Positions 1-5,609 of a DNA stretch of 5,609 bases are shown piece after piece (positions within the stretch are counted from its first letter, which is position 1; each line of letters starts with the position of its first letter). The position numbers were made by a program, and so were the translations under genes. The DNA comes from an uncultured Parabacteroides sp. Lineage in GTDB: Bacteria > Bacteroidota > Bacteroidia > Bacteroidales > Tannerellaceae. The notes beneath the pieces were generated by a model, which worked only from the letters and a program-made list of their open reading frames with translations, was not told where the DNA came from and made no database searches. Location: positions 1 to 5,609 of the forward strand of contig URGO01000179.1 of NCBI GenBank assembly GCA_900547435.1, read 5' to 3'.

Positions 1-102
1 TCGACGGTTTTTGTTTGATGCCTGTTGGTGACGTTCGCACGATGTGCTCTTCTCCGTCAATTCCGTCCACGGGCTGAATTGTAATGTATTATTAACCGCG
101 CA
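1..102. other. Left edge; no gene can be called with confidence
   Basis: Two short open readings cross this stretch and neither is decisive. On the - strand, after stop codons at about 90-95, a frame stays open to the window edge and reads TIQPVDGIDGEEHIVRTSP and onward. It looks protein-like, but the only usual start is a GTG at 68-70. On the + strand, a frame open from base 3 ends at a TGA at 75-77 and could be the tail of an upstream gene. Both are only about 25 codons long. An in-frame TAA at 82-84 bounds the downstream metallophosphoesterase. I see no convincing promoter. Confidence 0.25.
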
Positions 103-126
103 GTGATGCGCATGAATGGAAAGATT

Positions 127-714
127 ATGAATTATAAATTTGACGGAAGCAGGGTTTTCTTTACATCCGACACCCACTTCAACCACACCAATATCATCAG
201 GTTCTGCAACAGGCCCTTCAAGGATGTGTCGCACATGAATGAAACGATTATTGCCAATTGGAACCGCGTGGTCGGTCCGGAGGATATCGTGTTCCACCTG
301 GGCGATTTCTGTCTGGGCGGTTCTGCCGAATGGGTAAACGTACTGAACAGGCTGAATGGGAAAATATACCTTATTTCCGGCAACCACGACATCAAGAACC
401 TGAGGCAGAATTACACGAAATACTTCGAGCAGATAACGATGCAGATGTATATCGAGGTGGATAAGCAGAAGATTTATCTGAATCACTGTCCGTTCCTCTG
501 CTATGGCGGCTCATACGATGACACCTGGCAGCTTTTTGGACACGTGCATACCCGCAGGAACAATACCGGAAAGGATGCATCTCGGCTGAGTATGCTTCTT
601 CCGACACAATATGATGTCGGAGTGGACAACAACGATTTCACACCGGTTTCATTTGCACAGGTGAAGGCAATCATAGGGAAACAGATTGAACAATCAAGGA
701 AAGGAGAACAGTAA
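127..714 (+). CDS. Calcineurin-like metallophosphoesterase family protein
   Basis: This is a small two-metal phosphoesterase, about 195 residues from the chosen start and near normal for compact phage- and plasmid-type members. All metal-binding motifs are visible in order: SDTHFNH (D15, H17), LGDF (D60), SGNHD (N86, H87, D88), NHCP (H120) and FGHVH (H139, H141). It is therefore expected to be a catalytically competent, soluble cytoplasmic hydrolase of phosphomono- or phosphodiesters; the substrate cannot be read from sequence. The start is uncertain: GTG at 103 and ATGs at 106, 112 and 127 are all in frame after a TAA at 82-84. I chose 127 because it leaves the usual short lead-in before the first beta strand (RVFFTSDTH) and has a GGAAAG just upstream. 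The stop lies one base before a second, broken metallophosphoesterase, so the two were probably co-transcribed. Confidence 0.9.
   Translation: MNYKFDGSRVFFTSDTHFNHTNIIRFCNRPFKDVSHMNETIIANWNRVVGPEDIVFHLGDFCLGGSAEWVNVLNRLNGKIYLISGNHDIKNLRQNYTKYFEQITMQMYIEVDKQKIYLNHCPFLCYGGSYDDTWQLFGHVHTRRNNTGKDASRLSMLLPTQYDVGVDNNDFTPVSFAQVKAIIGKQIEQSRKGEQ
700..706 (+). promoter_or_regulatory. Ribosome binding site AAAGGAG
   Basis: AAAGGAG ends nine bases before the ATG at 716, inside the last codons of the upstream metallophosphoesterase. It is the clearest Shine-Dalgarno match seen near any start in the window, and it supports 716 as the original start of the now broken second metallophosphoesterase. Confidence 0.6.
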
Positions 715-715
715 G

Positions 716-870
716 ATGAAGATACAATACATGAGTGATTTGCACATGGAGTTCCAGGAAAACAGCAGATACTTGAAAAATAATGAATTGCCTGCAACCA
801 GATGGGATATGTTTTTGAGGATGAACACCTGATGAACGGATTTGACCCAGCTAGGTTTATTGAAATTTAA
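716..870 (+). pseudogene. Second metallophosphoesterase, internally deleted and frameshifted
   Basis: The first frame starts MKIQYMSDLHMEFQENSRYL. This is a calcineurin-like phosphoesterase N-terminus carrying the SDLH metal motif, and it runs to about NNELP. It then goes out of register and ends at a TGA at 830-832. In the frame one base back, the DNA from about 793 reads CNQMGYVFEDEHLMNGF and continues to the TAA at 868-870. CNQMGYV matches the C-terminal segment I recall for the same family. About 26 N-terminal and 25 C-terminal residues therefore remain. From memory, intact members are about 250-280 residues, so some 200 or more central residues are lost, including the GD, GNH and GHxH metal ligands. 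The junction is near 790-797, and the missing length is not a multiple of three. No active enzyme can be made. A 38-residue peptide could still be translated from the good ribosome binding site. Confidence 0.82.
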
Positions 871-882
871 TGGACATATAGA

Positions 883-2193
883 ATGAACGAAAGAAAGATT
901 ATAGACAGAATGCTCCTTTCCGATTTGGCGACGGAGGTCAGGCTGAATGCCTCGCATTTGGAGGCGTTGGGAGAAAGCCGTCAATGGGAGATTGTCGTTG
1001 GTGTCGATATGCTTGAGCGGATGGTTGAGATACAACATCAGTTCGAGCGGCTGGCTGTAATGGGCGACGATGAGTACCGGGGATTCTATATCGAAGTGCC
1101 ACGGCCTACGCCGGAAGAGTGGGGGGACGCCGAGGAATTGATCGCTTCGGGGGAATATGATAGCCGGGAGACGTTCCTTGCGGATTGGCTTGCATTCAAC
1201 CCGATGGAGGCCAGGTGGTTTCATGTCGCTTCGAACCGATACGGAGACTCCCGGTCAATCCGTATTACGGACCGGAAGCATACTCATTTTATCATTACGA
1301 ATCGTTCCAAGTGTACGGATGCAGAACCAGATGATACGTGGTGCAGGGAGAATCTAACCCGCCTCTTCGACTATCTGGAACGGATGATTGATGTCATTGT
1401 TGCGAATCCTGATGGGTTCAACGATTACGTAGCGCATAACCTGCCGTACCAGCAACGTATAGGACGGATTGCACAAAGGGAGTTTAACCGTATCATGCCG
1501 AATTTCAAAATTGAGGTGGAAGATCGGGAAACGGCCATCAAGGCATTGGAGGACTCGGTACACGGGCTTTCTGCCCCTCTTTTGGAAACCATGACCATAC
1601 GAAAGTATTGCGCCTATTTCCGCATTGCCAACGAGGTGTATGAGGCTTATCACCGGAAGCGGGGATGCAAGGGGTGTATCTATACAGATCAGCAGGATGT
1701 TCCTGAAGAACTGCGTGATGTGGTCTATTACAAGCGTAAGAAGTTCGTTGATGTGACGGAAATGTACGACATTGACAGTCCGGAGGATTTCATACGGTTC
1801 GCAACTGACCATTACGGAGAACTTGGACTTTCACGTCTGAATATCTTTGCCTCGAAAGACCGGCAGCAGGGATGGAAAATAGTTGTTTCCAACAGCTATT
1901 CAGCCAATGCCGGATTGGCTATTGAAGTAGCGACAGCTTTGTATAAGGCCGGAGCACCGCTGCTGATATACGACGCCAAGAAGCTCTTAAGGATCCTGCT
2001 CGAAGAGGATTATGTGCGTCTGGTTCCCTACTCTTATCACAACTATATGGGCTATCAGGAAGAGGGCACTGTCTACGAACTGCCGTGGGAATACGAGTGT
2101 TCGGACGATACTAATTCAGTTCTGACTAAGGAACAATATAAAGAGATTGTATCTAATGCAGAATGGCAGGATATAGAGCAGGTGAAATGGTAG
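883..2193 (+). CDS. Hypothetical protein, 436 residues, family not recognised
   Basis: I do not recognise this protein. The ATG at 883 follows the pseudogene stop by 12 bases, so it probably belongs to the same transcription unit. No strong ribosome binding site precedes it. It is soluble, with no signal peptide or membrane segment, and is acidic and rich in charged and aromatic residues. Visible parts are a helical N-terminus (1-60), a probable beta-rich stretch (about 110-140, around RWFHVASNRYGDSRSIRITD), helical segments (about 150-260), a CKGC pair at 262-265 that could bind metal only if other cysteines or histidines join it, and a C-terminal alpha/beta region (about 316-400, with WKIVVSNSYS and APLLIYDAKK). 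It ends at TAG, with the inverted repeat starting 15 bases later. GC content and codon use match the metallophosphoesterase side and differ from the helicase side. The long intact frame argues that it is under selection. Confidence 0.85.
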   Translation: MNERKIIDRMLLSDLATEVRLNASHLEALGESRQWEIVVGVDMLERMVEIQHQFERLAVMGDDEYRGFYIEVPRPTPEEWGDAEELIASGEYDSRETFLADWLAFNPMEARWFHVASNRYGDSRSIRITDRKHTHFIITNRSKCTDAEPDDTWCRENLTRLFDYLERMIDVIVANPDGFNDYVAHNLPYQQRIGRIAQREFNRIMPNFKIEVEDRETAIKALEDSVHGLSAPLLETMTIRKYCAYFRIANEVYEAYHRKRGCKGCIYTDQQDVPEELRDVVYYKRKKFVDVTEMYDIDSPEDFIRFATDHYGELGLSRLNIFASKDRQQGWKIVVSNSYSANAGLAIEVATALYKAGAPLLIYDAKKLLRILLEEDYVRLVPYSYHNYMGYQEEGTVYELPWEYECSDDTNSVLTKEQYKEIVSNAEWQDIEQVKW

Positions 2194-2388
2194 ATTCGAA
2201 ATGGGTTATGATTTGCCAAATCGCATAAAATATTGCTGATTTGGCAAATCATCTTTGTTCCCGTTTAAATAGATCTGGAGGCAGATTACCAAAAAACTGT
2301 ATCGGTACCAGCAAAGCGGATTTTCCTGTAAAACTATCCGACTGACAAGATGAATTAATATTACTTTTGTTATAATTAAAACTTAGAA
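2194..2388. other. Intergenic region between convergent genes
   Basis: This 195-base gap separates the 3' ends of the 436-residue gene (+) and the helicase gene (-). It holds the inverted repeat at 2208-2252. It then becomes AT-rich, with an imperfect 14-base palindrome (GTTATAATTAAAAC, 2369-2382) next to the helicase stop. No open frame of useful length, tRNA or insertion-sequence end is seen. Base composition changes across this gap, so it is the likely boundary between two modules of different origin. Confidence 0.6.
2208..2252. repeat. Perfect 15-base inverted repeat with nested palindromes
   Basis: The left arm ATGATTTGCCAAATC (2208-2222) is the exact reverse complement of the right arm GATTTGGCAAATCAT (2238-2252), with a 15-base AT-rich spacer. 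Each arm is also a hyphenated palindrome: GATTTG, one central base, CAAATC. The structure can therefore form one long hairpin, or be read as two copies of a 13-base dyad with centres 28 bases apart. It begins 15 bases after a stop codon between convergent genes, which suits a transcription terminator, but the expected run of T is missing. Paired dyads about 2.7 helical turns apart would also suit a dimeric DNA-binding protein. Confidence 0.8.
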
Positions 2389-4326
2389 TTAACCATAATC
2401 AATCACTTTTTTATTATATGGACACAGATCAATTGTCAGTTTTTTGAGCTGTTCATCCGAAAGATGCATATTTTTCAAAAGGTTCAACAGTTCTTCCTGG
2501 CGTGGTTGCCCCAGTGTCATGCGATACAAGGCAAGCACCTTGATAAGACGTTCGTATTTATATCGGTCACGACTGAGTGGATAAAGCGGAACAATCCGTT
2601 CAATGTATTCCAATTTTTTCCGTTGCTCTTCCGTCAGCTCTGACACAGGAAGGCACCAATAAGGAACAATGTCCGAATGTGTACCTTTCAAATTTGAATG
2701 TGCCATAGAGAACAGTTCATCCCACGGATGATAAGTTTCACTGCCATACAATTTTACCACATTTCTACGAATGGCCAGGCACTTAAAACGGTTGATACGA
2801 CCTTCACGTTGTTCTAAATCCACTGGATTGGACGGTAGATTCCAGTGAACTATCTTTCTGGCATACCAATGAAAATCAAGACCTTCCTGACCGATAGAGG
2901 TTGTGGAAAGCAGGAAAGGGCGGAATGGAGAGTTGAATGCCTTACGGATATTGGTAGTATGCGCAACCGATTTATCAGTAATTGTTTTGTCAATGAATGG
3001 AATAGCAAAATGACAACGCATAAGTTGTTTCTTTTCTTCCATTCCCAATGAATCGGTTGTATCTATGCTAAGATTGCTTGTGCCAATAATAGCCTCCGTA
3101 ACAGTGTGTCCCAACATCTTTGTTTGTGTCATGTGGGCATATTCATCAAGTACAGCCTGCAAGTTCCCCATCGCACAATAATCAAGGACCGATTCGTAAT
3201 AATCATCATCGTTCTTTTTATTGTATATCAAGTCTATCACAGCTGCACTTTCAGGCTTGTTGAATACAGAGACAACTGCTTTGGCCACCATCTGGGCATC
3301 TTCTTCATTGCCAGATTGCCGATAAGCACATACCGCTGGTGAAGCGATGGCAATATCCGTCATCACATCCAATGCATTTGAAGGTACATACAAGCCGGTC
3401 AAATCTTCTACTGGCTTTCCATCCAGTATTTTCATGAGCGTAAGAACAAGTCTGGCGTTATTTCGCCCTTGTTGTGGAATGGTACGTATAAGCGAATTCC
3501 GCGCAAATTCTTCTTGTATTTTCTGTTTGATAATTTTCCGGATTGAGGAAAGTTTTTCTCCATAAAATGTTGCAGGAGAGAAAAGACTAGCTAAAGTTTG
3601 GCAAGGATACTCCAATAATCCATCGGCTCTTAAACGATTCTCGCCGTAACGGTTCTTCTTTTGGGAAGTGTAGCGTATCTCAGGTATTGTTTTCTTTAAT
3701 TCTCCGAAAGTATATAACTCCGAATAATATGACATCATGATGGAAATCATTCTCGGTACCATCTCCCATGAAGAGAATAGGATAATCTTGGAGAAGTTAC
3801 GGGCTTCGCTACTCTCGAACGCACCTCCGGCCTTATAGTAAGGATTGGAGGCAGGAACCCAAAGCAACAACTGTGTTTTCTTCTCATGACGTACTCCAAA
3901 TACGAGGTCGTGGAGATACTTCAATTTTCCATTGGCAGCAGGAATGGGACGATAATTGTTGATGGCATACCTTGATAGAAGCAATGCATCTATTTTGCCA
4001 TATTTTTTTACATCTGAGTGTGATAATGCCGAAACAATTCGTTTCTTCAGTTCGTATTTATCCATAAAGGACAACAAATAGGGTGAAGACTTGACGTATT
4101 CCATGGGGAGATTACCCAAACGCATTTTCGTATTTTCATGATTTAGGCAATCCATCAGATACTGCCCCTCTGCAAAAGAAAGGATATCTTCCGGCACGAC
4201 CTGCACGTCACATACACGGGAATCGTCTATAATGCCACTGTTGAATCGTTCCGTGCGGCACATCACCCCATACAGTGCTTCTTCTGCTTCATTCTTGGTT
4301 ACCACAAGCGGTGTTAAATCAACCAC
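2389..4326 (-). CDS. Helicase C-terminal part (second RecA lobe), 645 residues from a GTG
   Basis: This is the part after the TAG. The open frame begins right after the stop at 4365; the first usual start is the GTG at 4324-4326, which has no clear ribosome binding site and lies inside a conserved domain, so it is unlikely to be a true start. Counting from that GTG, it has the family segment VMCRTER (21-27), a long insert with a strand KIILFSSWEMV (180-190), motif V in STTSIGQEGLDFH (474-486), VVHWNLPSNP-like KIVHWNLPSNP (491-501) and motif VI DLEQREGRINRF (503-514) with the catalytic arginines. About 130 more residues follow, ending VIDYG. It has no Walker A or B and cannot be an ATPase alone. 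It would restore a full motor only by readthrough or by pairing with the first fragment. Confidence 0.75.
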   Translation of the reverse strand: MVDLTPLVVTKNEAEEALYGVMCRTERFNSGIIDDSRVCDVQVVPEDILSFAEGQYLMDCLNHENTKMRLGNLPMEYVKSSPYLLSFMDKYELKKRIVSALSHSDVKKYGKIDALLLSRYAINNYRPIPAANGKLKYLHDLVFGVRHEKKTQLLLWVPASNPYYKAGGAFESSEARNFSKIILFSSWEMVPRMISIMMSYYSELYTFGELKKTIPEIRYTSQKKNRYGENRLRADGLLEYPCQTLASLFSPATFYGEKLSSIRKIIKQKIQEEFARNSLIRTIPQQGRNNARLVLTLMKILDGKPVEDLTGLYVPSNALDVMTDIAIASPAVCAYRQSGNEEDAQMVAKAVVSVFNKPESAAVIDLIYNKKNDDDYYESVLDYCAMGNLQAVLDEYAHMTQTKMLGHTVTEAIIGTSNLSIDTTDSLGMEEKKQLMRCHFAIPFIDKTITDKSVAHTTNIRKAFNSPFRPFLLSTTSIGQEGLDFHWYARKIVHWNLPSNPVDLEQREGRINRFKCLAIRRNVVKLYGSETYHPWDELFSMAHSNLKGTHSDIVPYWCLPVSELTEEQRKKLEYIERIVPLYPLSRDRYKYERLIKVLALYRMTLGQPRQEELLNLLKNMHLSDEQLKKLTIDLCPYNKKVIDYG

Positions 4327-4365
4327 ATCTGTACGTTTGAGTGCGGCAGAATAGGTGTGACATAT

Positions 4366-4368
4366 CTA
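4366..4368 (-). other. In-frame amber codon (TAG) splitting the helicase
   Basis: On the - strand the local codons are GAC CGG TAC AAG TAG ATA TGT CAC, giving DRYK, stop, then ICHTYSAALKRTD and onward into the second lobe. A single-base change from CAG, TGG, TAC, TAT, AAG, GAG, TTG or TCG would give it; CAG to TAG is a simple transition. The 436-residue gene nearby ends at a normal TAG at 2191-2193, so this codon acts as a stop in the same DNA. Confidence 0.85.
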
Positions 4369-5358
4369 CTTGTACCGGTCTGCTTTATCTTTTGTGGCAT
4401 ATAGGAAATCCATTACTTTCATAAAGTCCTGATAGTGCTCATCATTCCCATTTGTATTTAACTCTTCAAGGGTGGAATAAGGTTTGTAGGGCGTAGCTGA
4501 AAGTAACAGAATTTTCGTATTAGATCGTTCATCATCAAAGAATTTGTTGGTCAGCATGGATTGCTCGTCATCGCCTTGTTCAAGCAACGAATTGAAGCGT
4601 TGAAATTCATCCATGATGACTAGGTCCGGATCGAGCATATCTATACTGATTTCTGCAAAAATACGACGTAGCTTATTGATCATGTCTGCCTGTTGACGAT
4701 TGTCATAACCATACTTTGCATACCCAATCAGTTGATTGATGATAGTATCCGACAAACTCATCTGTAACTTACCATGCATTTCACGAAGATAATCATCTCC
4801 GCACAATTCGATTCTGTTGCTATATATATGGATAAGCTCCTGCCAGTTTTTTACATTACAGCTAAGAAAATCACTGATAACTTCCTTATACTCTTTAAAT
4901 TGAGTTAGTCCGCATAAAATATCATACATCAAGGCACGTTCATTGGCCGTTCCTTGCGCACTATAAAAACGGAAGGAAGTCGAAGGTGTCAGCGGAATGA
5001 TTGATTCAGGCATTTCTTCTTTCTCATGCTGTTCTGCAATCAGTTTTTCAGCTAATTTGATATAGAGATGCTGCATTGACAGACGACTCTCACTGATACT
5101 CATTCGATTTTCAACACCAAATTTCTCAATGTTTTGGTCAGCTATGTTGGCATTTGAACAAATATAAACCACCTTTAAGAAGTCATCTTTCTTCTGTTTG
5201 TGCCATTCACGGACCAAATTGATGACTTGTTTGGCTACGAATGTCTTGCCCAATCCCACTTCGTCTGCTAGCAATACCCGTCGATGACCTAAATTTTTAT
5301 ATATATGCAGAATGCGATCTGCTGTAGCACGCTGAAAATCTTTTACTTCCTGATTCAT
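4366..5358 (-). CDS. Helicase N-terminal part (first RecA lobe), 330 residues
   Basis: This is the part translated before the TAG. It carries an FQ segment (8-9) resembling a Q motif, Walker A in LADEVGLGKT (30-39), a motif Ia-like strand KVVYICSNANIADQN (62-76), the family segment IIPLTPSTSFRF (120-131), Walker B as DLVIMDEFQRF (245-255, acidic D250 and E251) and motif III LLLSATPYKP (284-293). A lobe 1 that can bind ATP is therefore encoded, but without motifs V and VI it lacks the arginine finger side of the ATPase site, so it should not hydrolyse ATP or translocate by itself. It ends KDKADRYK, a few residues into the linker between the lobes. Confidence 0.85.
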   Translation of the reverse strand: MNQEVKDFQRATADRILHIYKNLGHRRVLLADEVGLGKTFVAKQVINLVREWHKQKKDDFLKVVYICSNANIADQNIEKFGVENRMSISESRLSMQHLYIKLAEKLIAEQHEKEEMPESIIPLTPSTSFRFYSAQGTANERALMYDILCGLTQFKEYKEVISDFLSCNVKNWQELIHIYSNRIELCGDDYLREMHGKLQMSLSDTIINQLIGYAKYGYDNRQQADMINKLRRIFAEISIDMLDPDLVIMDEFQRFNSLLEQGDDEQSMLTNKFFDDERSNTKILLLSATPYKPYSTLEELNTNGNDEHYQDFMKVMDFLYATKDKADRYK

Positions 5359-5609
5359 AAGCGTTTGATTTGTTTAAGAACGTTTTCTAATGTTTTGTAC
5401 ATCTCCATGAAATGGTCTGGGATAACGGTCTCGTCTGCTTTCTCAACGATTTGTCGGATAGAAGCGATGCGGTCAGGGTCTTTATAGGCCATTTTCACCA
5501 TGTCTTCATAAAGCGAGGTACTGATTTGCTGTTCCAAAGAGGACGTTTTGTCATTGGCCAGTTCCTTTTCCAGTTGTTGGCTTTCTAATATATACTGTTC
5601 CACCTCATC
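5355..5609 (-). CDS. 3' end of an unidentified gene upstream of the helicase (partial)
   Basis: The frame is open to the right edge of the window, so only the last 84 codons are visible. A GTG at 5601-5603 could pass for a start, but the reading continues upstream as D-E before it without a stop, so I treat the gene as truncated by the window. The visible tail is charged and almost certainly helical. A likely coiled segment (ESQQLEKELANDKTSSLEQQ) is followed by YKDPDRIASIRQIVEKADE and VIPDHFMEMYKTLENVLKQI. No catalytic motif is seen. Its TGA (5355-5357) overlaps the helicase ATG as ATGA, so the two are made together and probably work together. Helicases of this type often pair with a nuclease or phospholipase D-like protein, but nothing visible here proves such a role. 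Confidence 0.7.
   Translation of the reverse strand, partial: DEVEQYILESQQLEKELANDKTSSLEQQISTSLYEDMVKMAYKDPDRIASIRQIVEKADETVIPDHFMEMYKTLENVLKQIKRL

Larger units (their letters stand above)
2389..5358 (-). pseudogene. SNF2-like superfamily 2 helicase gene interrupted by one in-frame TAG
   Basis: Read from the ATG at 5356-5358, one frame runs 989 codons to the TAA at 2389-2391, broken only by the TAG at codon 331 (4366-4368). The reading before and after the stop is continuous in the same frame, and the motifs fall in normal order for one protein: Walker A, DEF box, SATP, then RTER, TTSIGQEGLDFH and DLEQREGRINRF. This is a DNA-translocating helicase family with a long insert between and within the lobes. 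Related helicases commonly occur in restriction and phage-defence clusters (family knowledge). The ATG overlaps the stop of the upstream gene as ATGA, and no ribosome binding site is evident, so translation is probably coupled. As written, the two motor lobes end up on separate polypeptides. A sequencing error or readthrough remains possible. Confidence 0.85.

Noticed and set aside
832..870. Tiny separate gene starting with ATG at 832, overlapping the TGA at 830
   Set aside because: Its frame continues upstream as CNQMGYVFEDEHL, so it is the tail of the deleted phosphoesterase and not a new gene.
694..1224. 176-codon - strand open frame across the pseudogene and the start of the 436-residue gene
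   Set aside because: It overlaps better-supported + strand coding sequence, crosses gene borders and has no recognisable motif.
1354..1812. 152-codon - strand open frame inside the 436-residue gene
   Set aside because: It lies wholly antisense to a longer, well-placed gene and shows no domain or start signal.
2208..2252. Classical intrinsic terminator
   Set aside because: The stem is strong, but it is AT-rich, has a 15-base loop and is followed by CTTTGTTCCCG and not a run of T; kept only as one possibility.
2362..2369. TACTTTTG, matching the Bacteroides -7 promoter box
   Set aside because: There is no TTTG/TTG box at the proper distance upstream, and it would point into the 3' end of the helicase gene on the wrong strand.
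2389..4326. C-terminal helicase part as an independent gene starting at the GTG at 4326
   Set aside because: The frame is open back to the TAG with no start or ribosome binding site at a domain edge, and it encodes only half of the motor.
4366..4368. TAG recoded as an amino acid throughout the genome, as in some gut phages
   Set aside because: The neighbouring 436-residue gene ends at a TAG in the expected place, and the window looks bacterial, not like such a phage.

Overview
The window looks like accessory DNA from a Bacteroidales-type bacterium (Bacteroides or Parabacteroides relative). This host guess is inferred from the style of the proteins, in particular a metallophosphoesterase remnant whose two ends I recall from Bacteroides proteins, and from the near absence of strong Shine-Dalgarno sites. 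Nothing in the window is a definitive taxonomic marker. No RNA gene, CRISPR array, insertion sequence or attachment site was found.

Layout. The left half is on the + strand and fairly GC-rich (about 53% in three sampled lines). It has an intact small calcineurin-like metallophosphoesterase (about 127-714). One base later comes a second metallophosphoesterase (716-870) that keeps only its first ~26 and last ~25 residues, joined out of frame by an internal deletion. Twelve bases on is a 436-residue protein of unknown function (883-2193). A 195-base gap (2194-2388) follows, holding a perfect 15-base inverted repeat whose arms are themselves near-palindromes. The right half is on the - strand and AT-rich (about 35% GC in four sampled lines). 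It holds most of a two-gene operon, read right to left: the 3' end of an unidentified gene that runs off the window (5355-5609), then a large SNF2-like superfamily 2 helicase (2389-5358) coupled to it by an ATGA overlap.

Main observations. The helicase is one continuous reading frame of 989 codons broken by a single in-frame TAG at 4366-4368, between its two RecA-like lobes. No frameshift is needed and the remaining 658 codons stay open, so it is either a recent nonsense mutation or a site of readthrough. Helicases with these motifs often sit in restriction or phage-defence clusters, so the right half is plausibly the end of a defence operon with its helicase switched off or under test. The two halves converge, differ in base composition and meet at the inverted repeat, so they look like separate modules brought together. 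The metallophosphoesterase deletion and the helicase stop codon are two independent signs of gene decay within about 4 kb.
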